A DNA stretch of 18,643 nt from assembly GCA_910583745.1 (NCBI GenBank), contig CAJTZC010000025.1, forward strand, positions 1 through 18,643, given 5' to 3'. This DNA comes from an uncultured Bacilli bacterium (GTDB lineage: Bacteria; Bacillota_I; Bacilli_A; RF39; UBA660). Positions 1 through 6,089 of this stretch are shown piece by piece. Within the stretch, counting starts at the first letter, position 1. Every line of letters starts with the position of its first letter. The translations under genes and the position numbers were made by a program. The notes under the pieces are model-generated. The model did no database searches. It was not told the DNA's origin and worked only from the letters and a program-made list of their open reading frames with translations.

Positions 1-1033
1 TCTTATACCATTCGTCTACTTTTGTCTTTATTGGTGAGTCTGTTTCATTTCTTTGGGCTTGTTCTCTACTCGTACTCGCACTTCCATTCGCTCCTCCGAA
101 CATCCACCCTACATATTTTGCATCATTATAGTTGGAATTCCATCTTTGGCCTGTCAGTGCAAAACCTCTCGTGTAACTGTTCGTTCCGCTTGGCCCTGCT
201 CCATCGTATTGCATTCTCACTGTTCCATCTCCGTTGAACCTTACGATTCTCCACCACATATCTTGCCCACTTGCGTTCTTTCCAAATTTTATGTAGTTAT
301 TTGGTGCCGTTCCTCTATAGTAGTAGCTCGTTCCATAATCATCTTCCATGCTGTACAGTCCGTTTGCCGTTTCATCTGTCGTCGCTGGATTTGCGAAGTT
401 CGTTGGGTTATTAGTATTCTTCTTTATATTTAAACTTGCAAGCGCATCTTCTGCAGTCCATTTTTTGGTACTTTCATCTAATGTAAATTTTGTTATAAAG
501 TTTGCATTTAAATCTGCCGTTTGGTCTATATCCGGTAAATCTTCAAATGTGATTCTTACTCTATAGGTATACGTGTGTCCTGCTGGAACAAGTAAGTGGT
601 CTGCCATAAGCTGTGTTGAAGCTGTCTCACTTCTCGGCACATTTGCACTTACTGTCTCTACTTGCTTCCATTCTGCTCCTATGTCATCACTTTTCTCTTC
701 TAAAGTATACGTTAGAGATTCTGCTAAGTATGTATTTATCAAATTATCCCAACTTATCTTTGCATACGCATCTCGCGTTCCCGTATTTTCGATGACCAAT
801 TCTTTCTCGGTACTGTCTCCAAAGTTCCATGTACCTTCTATATTCTCTACCGTTTCATCATTATCTCTAAATGTTAGAGCTAAATCGCCACTTCTTATCG
901 TAATCTTCTCTTGCTCGTTTGTTCCCACTTGAGATACAAAGTAAGCATAAGTCAGCGATGTCGTCAAGGCGACTATCGATACGCATAATACAATCAATGA
1001 GATTATATTTTTTTTGCTATTTTTTTCTTTCAT
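1..1033 (-). CDS. SipW-class secreted surface protein, copy 1 (3' end outside window)
   Basis: The reading frame is open from ATG at 1033 to the window edge, 344 codons without a stop, so the C-terminus is missing. The N-terminus MKEKNSKKNIISL is followed by a hydrophobic stretch ending LTTSLTYAYF, the pattern of signal peptides cut by the SipW signal peptidase in TasA/camelysin-type proteins. A TasA-like beta-rich domain follows. The later part holds a WWRIVRFNGDG segment typical of DUF6273-like domains. The start is supported by AGGAAGG eight bases upstream and by a strong promoter at 1080-1108. The protein is collinear without indels with the gene at 8330-9919; I count 23 differences in 1033 bases, and positions 324-1029 are identical. 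Secretion and a cell-surface or matrix role are inferred from the family; no SipW peptidase gene is in the window. Confidence 0.85.
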   Translation of the reverse strand, partial: MKEKNSKKNIISLIVLCVSIVALTTSLTYAYFVSQVGTNEQEKITIRSGDLALTFRDNDETVENIEGTWNFGDSTEKELVIENTGTRDAYAKISWDNLINTYLAESLTYTLEEKSDDIGAEWKQVETVSANVPRSETASTQLMADHLLVPAGHTYTYRVRITFEDLPDIDQTADLNANFITKFTLDESTKKWTAEDALASLNIKKNTNNPTNFANPATTDETANGLYSMEDDYGTSYYYRGTAPNNYIKFGKNASGQDMWWRIVRFNGDGTVRMQYDGAGPSGTNSYTRGFALTGQRWNSNYNDAKYVGWMFGGANGSASTSREQAQRNETDSPIKTKVDEWYK

Positions 1034-1079
1034 TTTCTTTACCTTCCTACTATATAGATGCTATCTCTATTGTATAAAA

Positions 1080-1108
1080 ATTATCTCACATTCTACCGCG
1101 GATATCAA
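1080..1108 (-). promoter_or_regulatory. Sigma-A promoter of surface protein copy 1
   Basis: On the minus strand TTGATA (1103-1108) and GATAAT (1080-1085) are separated by 17 bases. The predicted transcript starts near 1073, leaving about 40 bases of leader before the ATG at 1033. The second copy at 8330-9919 has an unrelated upstream region. Confidence 0.75.
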
Positions 1109-1129
1109 CTGTTTTTTGTGATAATTTTT

Positions 1130-1387
1130 CTAGAATAACATTCCACTGCGAATCATTTGATTGACGAAATTTTGTTCTTTTTTATCTGTTATTTTAGAAA
1201 GCATAATTTTATTTTTGTCAATAATTTCTCCTTTTTCTACTCGAAGATTCATTGCCCCTTTTGTTTTAGAACCATCCGTATAAGCTACATACATAGCATT
1301 AAAAGCTGGATTGTTAAATAAGCTTATGATTTCATAGTTTAGTTCGTTTCCCTCTTTGTCTATAATTTTTAAGTCTTCTATTATCAT
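1130..1387 (-). CDS. Small DUF1292-like (YrzB-like) protein
   Basis: An 85-residue protein beginning MIIEDLKIIDKEGNEL. The order of an acidic EGNE turn, a short region with a phenylalanine, a YVAYTDGSK strand and a C-terminal I-D-x-x-E-x-x-x-V-x-x-M helix resembles DUF1292/YrzB proteins, which are small and have no known biochemical function. No signal peptide or membrane segment is visible. The ATG at 1387 has AGGAG six bases upstream and its own promoter at 1411-1439. It lies between the TIM44-like remnant and the surface protein, all in the same direction, but with separate promoters. The family assignment rests on pattern similarity only and could be wrong; the gene itself is well supported by its promoter and ribosome binding site. 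Confidence 0.75.
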   Translation of the reverse strand: MIIEDLKIIDKEGNELNYEIISLFNNPAFNAMYVAYTDGSKTKGAMNLRVEKGEIIDKNKIMLSKITDKKEQNFVNQMIRSGMLF

Positions 1388-1410
1388 TTTTAACTCCTAT
1401 TCTGTCTATC

Positions 1411-1439
1411 ATAATACAGTTGATTGGAATAAAAGTAAA
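1411..1439 (-). promoter_or_regulatory. Promoter of the DUF1292-like gene
   Basis: TTTACT (1434-1439) and TATTAT (1411-1416) on the minus strand are spaced 17 bases apart. The -35 box begins two bases after the T-tract of the terminator of the preceding gene. Confidence 0.7.
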
Positions 1440-1440
1440 G

Positions 1441-1460
1441 AAAAAACGACCGAAGTCGTT
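1441..1460 (-). terminator. Intrinsic terminator with a UUCG tetraloop
   Basis: On the minus strand AACGAC-TTCG-GTCGTT forms a six-pair stem closed by a cUUCGg tetraloop, followed by a run of T. The stop codon of the TIM44-like remnant (1459-1461) overlaps the first base of the hairpin. Confidence 0.85.
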
Positions 1461-1944
1461 AATATTTGCTGGTCGATTGTTCGAGCATCTGTTTTTTAGA
1501 TAATATCCAATCGTGTTTGTCGTTGATAATCGTCGAGTCGCAGTAAGGACAGACGGACGATTGTACGTTTTCTAGAGGCGCATTGCAGTTAGGGCATTTG
1601 TTGTCTTTCTGGTCTAGGCCTTTCGTAAATGTCATCTTGTAAGAATATATCATCCAGTCTTTGTCTGTGCCACGGACGACTTTTTCCTCTTTATCTACGA
1701 CATAGTCGTGACATTCTATCCGCATATTGATCGATACAGAGATTTTTTTGTCGTTGTATTCTTGGTCTACTATTTCTGCACATATGAAACGGAAATCTTT
1801 CATTATGTTCTTCTGTTTTTTGAGATTTAATGCGACCAGTTGAGAATGGTAAAGATTGTATAATTCATCGGTGGTCCATTTTCTCAAGGTTTCATAGTCG
1901 AAGTCCATCCAAGCTTCTTGAATCTTTTTATAAGTCTCGAATGC
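1459..1944 (-). pseudogene. TIM44-like zinc-ribbon protein, 5'-truncated remnant
   Basis: The frame encodes a TIM44-like region followed by a zinc ribbon (CPNC and CPYC pairs) and an HDWILS tail, as in small Firmicutes membrane proteins of this class. It can be read from the internal ATG at 1908 (149 residues), but the family sequence continues upstream in the same frame as AFETYKKIQEAW until a TAA at 1945-1947. No start codon or ribosome binding site serves this upstream part. The N-terminal membrane segment normal for such proteins is absent. Immediately upstream, in a different frame, lies the beginning of an SPFH-type gene (1928-2017). I read this as a deletion that joined two neighbouring genes. 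An alternative is that the 149-residue protein is still made from 1908, but no good Shine-Dalgarno supports it. Confidence 0.7.
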
Positions 1945-2017
1945 TTACGACGAATTCTTTAAACTGGTCACCTAATCCAGATGATACCGAACTCGTCAAG
2001 GCTTTGATTAAACCCAT
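1928..2017 (-). pseudogene. Start of an SPFH-domain gene, truncated after about 24 codons
   Basis: The ATG at 2017 has AGGAG eight bases upstream and a promoter at 2044-2072. It encodes MGLIKALTSSVSS then GLGDQFKEFVV, the typical opening of SPFH/virion-core-like proteins (MGLIKAL...DQWKEF). The frame then runs through a few unrelated residues and stops at 1928-1930. The rest of the SPFH domain is gone, and sequence of the TIM44-like gene follows in another frame. Promoter and start signals look intact, so a 29-residue peptide could still be made. The SPFH identity rests on a short but characteristic segment. Confidence 0.6.
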
Positions 2018-2043
2018 ATTATTCACTCCTATTCAATACTTAC

Positions 2044-2072
2044 ATTATACAGTGTCGGTTTTCATAAGTAAA
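2044..2072 (-). promoter_or_regulatory. Promoter upstream of the SPFH/TIM44 remnant
   Basis: TTTACT (2067-2072) and a perfect TATAAT (2044-2049) with 17-base spacing on the minus strand. It is intact although the gene behind it is broken. Confidence 0.75.
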
Positions 2073-2108
2073 ATCTTTTTGTATAGTTGCTGAAAAGTCA
2101 GTGTAAAC

Positions 2109-2132
2109 AAAAAAAGAGACTTACATCTCTTT
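2109..2132 (-). terminator. Intrinsic terminator after pgsA
   Basis: On the minus strand AAAGAGA (2126-2132) pairs with TCTCTTT (2113-2119) around a six-base loop, followed by a T-tract. The pgsA stop codon (2121-2123) lies in the loop. Confidence 0.8.
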
Positions 2133-2717
2133 ACATAAAGCGTCTTTATACGTGTTAAAGTATTGGATTCCTGAGACGATAGAAAGAATCGTCGCGAGGA
2201 TGATGAGACCATCGGCTACTTTGATGTTGATGAGTTCGAATGGTAAATTGTATAGCAACATCAGAGATACACCGGTCATCATGCATATCGTCTTTATTTT
2301 TCCTGCCATGCTCGCTCCGACGGCTTTTCCGCTTTTTCCTCCGACCATTTTGATGGAGTCTACGAACGTATCACGTGTGATGATGATGACTGGAATGGCA
2401 ACAGAGATAAATCCATCGACCGCTAAAGCTATCAATATGCCATTTACGAGTATTTTATCTGCAATGGCGTCCATTACTTTTCCAAAGTCTGTCACCTGGT
2501 TGTTCTTTCTCGCGAGGTAACCATCTAGAAAATCTGTGCAGCTCGCGATGATGAATACGACGGCGACGATGATGTACTTGAGGCTCATCTGTACGCGGCC
2601 TGCTACCATGTACGTAGGCCATTCGAAGCCGATTTGGTAAAATGGGAATACCATCATGATGAGAACTACAACAGAAAGTATAATTCTCGAAACTGTTATT
2701 TTATTGGGTAAATTCAT
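2121..2717 (-). CDS. pgsA: CDP-diacylglycerol--glycerol-3-phosphate 3-phosphatidyltransferase
   Basis: This membrane enzyme makes phosphatidylglycerophosphate from CDP-diacylglycerol and glycerol-3-phosphate, the committed step to phosphatidylglycerol and cardiolipin. The full CDP-alcohol phosphotransferase signature is present: D62, D65-G66, A69-R70, G79, D83 and D87, with the canonical eight and three residue spacings. Several hydrophobic segments surround it. I chose the ATG at 2717 (MNLPNKITVSR, 198 residues) because AGGAGG sits six bases upstream; the longer frame begins with a TTG at 2735 that precedes this site, and the ATG at 2723 touches it. The ribosome binding site overlaps the stop codon of the rodZ-like gene, so the two are co-transcribed and probably translationally coupled, the same order as ymfM-pgsA in Bacillus. 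Confidence 0.95.
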   Translation of the reverse strand: MNLPNKITVSRIILSVVVLIMMVFPFYQIGFEWPTYMVAGRVQMSLKYIIVAVVFIIASCTDFLDGYLARKNNQVTDFGKVMDAIADKILVNGILIALAVDGFISVAIPVIIITRDTFVDSIKMVGGKSGKAVGASMAGKIKTICMMTGVSLMLLYNLPFELINIKVADGLIILATILSIVSGIQYFNTYKDALCKEM

Positions 2718-2727
2718 GTTCATCCTC

Positions 2728-3174
2728 CTATGCAACTTGTTTTATTGCCCATATCATCGCGACTGCGATTAGTATGATAATGACCACCGCTGTTATTACA
2801 TATTTTGCGACATTTGATTCTTCTTTAGGTCTCAGATAAGGAGATACGATTTTTATCTCCCCCGTATCTTGGCTCATTTTCTCTTTTTCTTGTTCTACCA
2901 TCTCTTTGGCTAAATCGTCGAGGGGAATTTTCGAGGTATATTCGAACATATACTCGTTAAACTCGTCGATGACTTTTCCAGAGTCCAGACCTAAATATTT
3001 TGCATAAGTTTGAAGATATTCTTTTAATTTAAATATGTCTTTGAAACTTCCTATAGACCCTTCTTCGATTTGCTCTAAGGCTTCAATCGGAATATTGGTG
3101 TCTTCGCTCGTCTCTTCTAAGCTGATGCTCGAGGAGAGTCTAGCGTCTTTAAAGTTTTCTCCTATCTCGTTCAA
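2728..3174 (-). CDS. RodZ-like HTH membrane protein
   Basis: A 148-residue protein with an N-terminal HTH_25-type helix-turn-helix (about residues 3-65; IGENFKDAR, SLEETSEDTNI, then LQTYAKYLGLD), an acidic and lysine-rich linker (about 85-120), and one transmembrane helix near the C-terminus (about 124-144). RodZ proteins use the cytosolic HTH to bind MreB and help set cell shape. Here the extracytoplasmic domain of longer RodZ proteins is missing; only a few residues follow the membrane helix. The start is a TTG at 3174, with AAGGA eleven bases upstream; a TGA in frame just before excludes a longer protein. It directly precedes pgsA, as in other Firmicutes. The assignment is by domain pattern and context. 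Confidence 0.85.
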   Translation of the reverse strand: MNEIGENFKDARLSSSISLEETSEDTNIPIEALEQIEEGSIGSFKDIFKLKEYLQTYAKYLGLDSGKVIDEFNEYMFEYTSKIPLDDLAKEMVEQEKEKMSQDTGEIKIVSPYLRPKEESNVAKYVITAVVIIILIAVAMIWAIKQVA

Positions 3175-3202
3175 GACAGTTCACATCCTTTTTATGAAAA
3201 AA

Positions 3203-3556
3203 AATAATACTCTGTAAGCCTTGTTCTGTACCCTTACGGGCGACAAACATTTATCTTTCAGAATCACTTCTGAACCTCGAGTTAAATTCGGTTCTTCACT
3301 CGAGACTCCCCTACCAAATTTGGGTTTCTCACTTGCGGGGTTTACCACGTTCCACTCTTACCGTTTCCAGTAAGACTCGTCTCTTTGGCACTTTTATATC
3401 TAATCGAACCGTCGAGAGGTTCTTTCGAAGCCGTCATGTATCAACATGCCTAGGGTTATTTGTTCCCCTAGCACAAACATTACCAGTCGTCACAGACTGA
3501 GTGAGCAAGGACTTTCCTCAAGTAGACATGCTACCAGCGTTTGTCCGAGTATTATT
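3203..3556 (-). ncRNA. rnpB: RNase P RNA (Bacillus-type)
   Basis: The minus strand carries the conserved blocks of the catalytic RNA that matures tRNA 5' ends: GAGGAAAGTCC near the 5' end, the GTGGTAAACCCC region, and ACAGAACAAGGCTTAC near the 3' end. The ends are set by a perfect ten-pair P1 helix, AATAATACTC with GAGTATTATT, giving about 354 nucleotides. A run of eight T follows the 3' arm and can end transcription. The gene follows gpsB, as in Bacillus. The 5' arm of P1 includes the gpsB stop codon (3552-3554). I see no convincing separate promoter just upstream, so it may be made from the gpsB promoter and processed. Confidence 0.93.
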
Positions 3557-3887
3557 CATTTTTTCCATATACTATTTTTTCAAGGTTAGAAATTCTCTTT
3601 AAAATGTCGACGTTGCTCGTACCATATTTTCCAGAGCCGTCACTCTCTCCTTGCGCTTCTAAAGAAATGTTCAACTTTCTCACTTCGTTCGCGAGATTGT
3701 TGTTTTCTTCTTTCAACTCATGGTTTTCTTTGTCTAATTTTTTTACAAGTCGAATGAATTCTTTATAGTCTTCGATAATCATGTCGAGATATTCGTCCAC
3801 TTCTTTCGGTCTGTACCCTTTAGCGTCGAATTTGAATTCTTTATCCAATATATCTTCTGGAGTCAGTTTGATATCTACTTCGTACAT
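3552..3887 (-). CDS. gpsB: DivIVA-family cell division protein GpsB
   Basis: A 111-residue cytosolic coiled-coil protein that in Firmicutes links the division and elongation machineries and binds penicillin-binding proteins. The N-terminal DivIVA-type domain is clear (LTPEDILDKEF at residues 8-18, GYRPKEVDEYLD at 24-35), followed by a coiled coil to about residue 77, a polar linker, and a short C-terminal helix (DILKRISNLEKIVYG) typical of GpsB. I chose the ATG at 3887, with AAGG nine bases upstream, over the longer frame from 3914, which would begin within the promoter's initially transcribed region. The stop codon lies inside the P1 helix of rnpB. A strong promoter is at 3913-3941. Confidence 0.92.
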   Translation of the reverse strand: MYEVDIKLTPEDILDKEFKFDAKGYRPKEVDEYLDMIIEDYKEFIRLVKKLDKENHELKEENNNLANEVRKLNISLEAQGESDGSGKYGTSNVDILKRISNLEKIVYGKNE

Positions 3888-3912
3888 AGCATTCACCCTT
3901 CTTATAACAAAC

Positions 3913-3941
3913 ATTTTACTAACCTTTTAGGTATTTGTCAA
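3913..3941 (-). promoter_or_regulatory. Strong sigma-A promoter of gpsB (and probably rnpB)
   Basis: Consensus TTGACA (3936-3941) and TAAAAT (3913-3918) are 17 bases apart on the minus strand. A perfect ten-base palindrome, GTGTATACAC, lies just upstream at 3943-3952 and could be an operator; nothing else supports that. Confidence 0.8.
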
Positions 3942-3953
3942 GGTGTATACACA

Positions 3954-5057
3954 TCATGTATTGCGTATATCCTTATTTAATATATATACAGTTTTTCCAT
4001 TGTAGATGACTCGAGAATAGTTCTCTGAGATGCCTGTTCTCGTGAGGATTGTATTCTTTTTTATCGTACCTAATTTGTTCGGTATGGCTGCCGTCGGACT
4101 CGTCCGAATCGTCGCCTTTCTGACCGCTTTTACCTCTTCGTTTGTCGGAGTAAAGACCACGTCTGTCGTATGCTCTCCAATAGGACTTTCGACGATGTCT
4201 TCTTCATCGTCTACGTAGTCGAAGTAAGAGATGTTCAAATCGACATTCGTCTTGATGCCATCCACTCTTCCTGCGTCCGAATATTGCCACATGTGGTACG
4301 TTCCTTTGTAGTCGGTCTTGTTCACCCAGTGTGCTAACCAGATGAGTTTCCCTTCCAGTTTTCCCATATCTAAATAGTAACTCAAAGCGTCTTTGTAAGA
4401 ATAGACCATCGTCTCATAGCCATACGAACCAACTGTCTCCGTAAAAGCGAGGACGTTGTCTGTAATCGTCGACATTCCTATGTTTTTCAATCTACCCGAA
4501 TTGAATGTCTCTATGTCGTATACGACTGGATAGGTGAGATGATAATCTTTTATTAAATTGATAGTAAATTCTGCTTCCTCGATGGCTTCTGCTTCGTTTT
4601 TAGCTGTGCCGAAGAAATAGACACCTACTTTTAAACCGGCCTTTGTCGCGCCTTCGATGTTTCGTCTAAATGTCGCATCTTCGATGACCTCTGATCCTTC
4701 TGTCTGTCTGAAACCGCATCTTATCATCGCGAAGGAGATGCCTGTGGCCTTCACTTTCTCCCAGTCGATGTGTCCTTGCCATTCTGAGACATCGACTCCA
4801 TATGAGACACCGTAGGAAAGGAATTTCTCACTTATATCTCCAAGGTCATTTGTATCGTTAAAAGCTTGATATTTAATCGTATCGGGTTTAAACTCGTATA
4901 TCAATTTCACTTCGTTCATCGGCTTAATCTTCGTGAAATACATTTTAAAAGCATTGAACACTAGAAAACTCGTAGAGAATACGACGAATGCGATAAAACC
5001 TATCGTCATTCTTTTAACATATTTTTCGTTTTCAAAAATTTTGAAAATGTATTCCAT
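3954..5057 (-). CDS. Membrane-anchored GH25 lysozyme with C-terminal SH3-like domain
   Basis: A 367-residue peptidoglycan muramidase. It has a short cytosolic N-terminus, one membrane segment (about 17-40) acting as an uncleaved anchor, a linker, and a glycosyl hydrolase family 25 domain (about 86-290). The catalytic region is recognisable: GVDVSEWQG with D89, and YDIET with D181 and E183, the acidic pair of the family. It ends with the family's VDLNISYFD strand. A C-terminal segment (about 312-364, KATIRTSPTAAIPNKLG onward) looks like a bacterial SH3-type wall-binding domain. The ATG at 5057 has only a weak ribosome binding site but follows an extended -10 promoter at 5084-5089. It stops in TGA just before the gpsB promoter. 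A role in wall turnover is inferred from family and context. Confidence 0.92.
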   Translation of the reverse strand: MEYIFKIFENEKYVKRMTIGFIAFVVFSTSFLVFNAFKMYFTKIKPMNEVKLIYEFKPDTIKYQAFNDTNDLGDISEKFLSYGVSYGVDVSEWQGHIDWEKVKATGISFAMIRCGFRQTEGSEVIEDATFRRNIEGATKAGLKVGVYFFGTAKNEAEAIEEAEFTINLIKDYHLTYPVVYDIETFNSGRLKNIGMSTITDNVLAFTETVGSYGYETMVYSYKDALSYYLDMGKLEGKLIWLAHWVNKTDYKGTYHMWQYSDAGRVDGIKTNVDLNISYFDYVDDEEDIVESPIGEHTTDVVFTPTNEEVKAVRKATIRTSPTAAIPNKLGTIKKNTILTRTGISENYSRVIYNGKTVYILNKDIRNT

Positions 5058-5083
5058 ACTACCACGCTTTCTACCCCGAATAC

Positions 5084-5112
5084 ATTATAACAGAAAATGT
5101 CGAAAACTGGAA
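5084..5112 (-). promoter_or_regulatory. Extended -10 promoter of the lysozyme gene
   Basis: TGTTATAAT on the minus strand (TATAAT at 5084-5089) is a consensus extended -10. The matching -35 position, TTCCAG, is poor, as is common with extended -10 promoters. Confidence 0.6.
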
Positions 5113-5126
5113 GCCTAAAATGGTTC

Positions 5127-5225
5127 TTACTCTCTTTCTTCGATGGTCTCTTTTACTAACATGATGCGTTTTGCATAATCGATTTTTTCTATGAGGAAAT
5201 CGATGTATATTTCTACTCTCGGCAT
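5127..5225 (-). CDS. Probable small protein of 32 residues
   Basis: The frame starts MPRVEIYIDFLIEKIDYAKR and ends with a charged VKETIEERE tail. AAGGAG lies nine bases upstream of the ATG at 5225, the best-placed ribosome binding site in this stretch, and a candidate promoter lies at 5263-5291. The peptide would be a single amphipathic, charged helix with no signal peptide. I recognise no family. Nothing else explains the site between the lysozyme promoter and the divergent VUT gene. The case rests on translation signals alone, so it could be a chance frame. Confidence 0.5.
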   Translation of the reverse strand: MPRVEIYIDFLIEKIDYAKRIMLVKETIEERE

Positions 5226-5262
5226 TTTTTATCTCTCCTTGTCTATGAATATTTTTTCATAA

Positions 5263-5291
5263 ACTGTACACTTTTTAAAGGCTTTCGACAA
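5263..5291 (-). promoter_or_regulatory. Candidate promoter of the 32-residue protein
   Basis: TTGTCG (5286-5291) and TACAGT (5263-5268) are 17 bases apart on the minus strand. Both boxes are imperfect. Confidence 0.4.
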
Positions 5292-5299
5292 TATTTATC

Positions 5300-5328
5300 T
5301 TTCTTTTTTACCTAAAATAATGTATGAT
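5300..5328 (+). promoter_or_regulatory. Candidate promoter of the VUT-family gene
   Basis: TATGAT at 5323-5328 is a fair -10 box; TTTCTT 17 bases upstream is a weak -35. The leader before the ATG at 5346 would be only about ten bases, too short for a preQ1 riboswitch. Confidence 0.4.
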
Positions 5329-5345
5329 AAAGTTGGTGATAAAAA

Positions 5346-6077
5346 ATGGAGAATAATAATGGGGTTATGTTGAAGAGGCCGAGTCTGAAAAAGGCCGAAG
5401 AAAAGAAGAAACCGACATTTGCGATTGGTCTTTTGACTATTTTGTTGATTGCTTCTTATATCTTTACTATCAAGACGTATGAGCCAGTACCGAACATCAT
5501 GATTACAGGTGGCATATTGATGTATCCGTTCACTTTCTTAATCGTGGCGTATATTTCGAAGTATTACGGTTTTAAGGAATCGAGAAAGAGCATATTTTTG
5601 AGTTCTCTCTTGTTTGTCCTCTTCATCGGCATCGTGATGGTGGGTGTCCTTCCTACTGCTAACAACGAAACGACTGGATACAATACCGTCATACAATATC
5701 TATTTACAAACGACTTTTTTACAATCGGAGAGTTCCGAATCTATCATCCTCTTTTAGGTCAGTTCTTCGGAACAATCATCGCATTTATCGTCAGTCATCT
5801 CTTGTATGCGACCGTCTACAATGCGATTAGCAATTTGACCGTCGATTATTTGGCAATGGGATTGAGTATGTTTATCGGGTCTATCGTAGACCGCATATTG
5901 TTTATGACGATGCTTTTCGCGAAGAACTTGATGGACGGAGTAAATACGTTCGACTTTTTCCTCAAGTGTCTGACGAGTGAGTTTATCGGTGCCATCGTCA
6001 CAGCACTCATCATCGTCATACTTTATATCATTCTAACAGGTATATTGGAAGCAAGAAAAAAACGTCAACTCGCTTAG
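5346..6077 (+). CDS. VUT-family (YhhQ-like) membrane transporter, divergent
   Basis: A 243-residue integral membrane protein with a charged, lysine-rich N-terminus (about 1-22) and around six hydrophobic segments (near 25-43, 50-70, 83-102, 134-160, 172-190 and 210-235). The layout MYPFTFLIVAYISKYYGFKE, then a middle QFFGTIIAFIVSHLLY helix and IGSIVDRILFM, matches the VUT/YhhQ family, whose characterised members import queuosine precursors. The acidic residues usual in the second segment of that family are replaced here, so the substrate is uncertain. It is the only plus-strand gene in the window. Its TAG stop overlaps the stop of the convergent AlkD-like gene inside a shared terminator. GGTGA seven bases before the ATG is its ribosome binding site. 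Confidence 0.75.
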   Translation: MENNNGVMLKRPSLKKAEEKKKPTFAIGLLTILLIASYIFTIKTYEPVPNIMITGGILMYPFTFLIVAYISKYYGFKESRKSIFLSSLLFVLFIGIVMVGVLPTANNETTGYNTVIQYLFTNDFFTIGEFRIYHPLLGQFFGTIIAFIVSHLLYATVYNAISNLTVDYLAMGLSMFIGSIVDRILFMTMLFAKNLMDGVNTFDFFLKCLTSEFIGAIVTALIIVILYIILTGILEARKKRQLA

Positions 6078-6089
6078 TTGACGTTTTTT
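6056..6089. terminator. Bidirectional intrinsic terminator containing both stop codons
   Basis: AACGTCAACT (6061-6070) and AGTTGACGTT (6076-6085) form a perfect ten-pair stem with a five-base loop, preceded by a run of A and followed by a run of T, so it works in both directions. The plus-strand stop (6075-6077) and the minus-strand stop (6074-6076) overlap by two bases at the loop. Confidence 0.92.

Noticed and set aside
53..932. Several plus-strand open frames opposite surface protein copy 1
   Set aside because: They are antisense shadows of the minus-strand gene, lack ribosome binding sites, and recur unchanged at 8939-9818 only because the two genes are near-identical there.
5329..5345. 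preQ1 riboswitch upstream of the VUT-family gene
   Set aside because: The predicted leader is only about ten bases and no pseudoknot or A-rich aptamer sequence is present.
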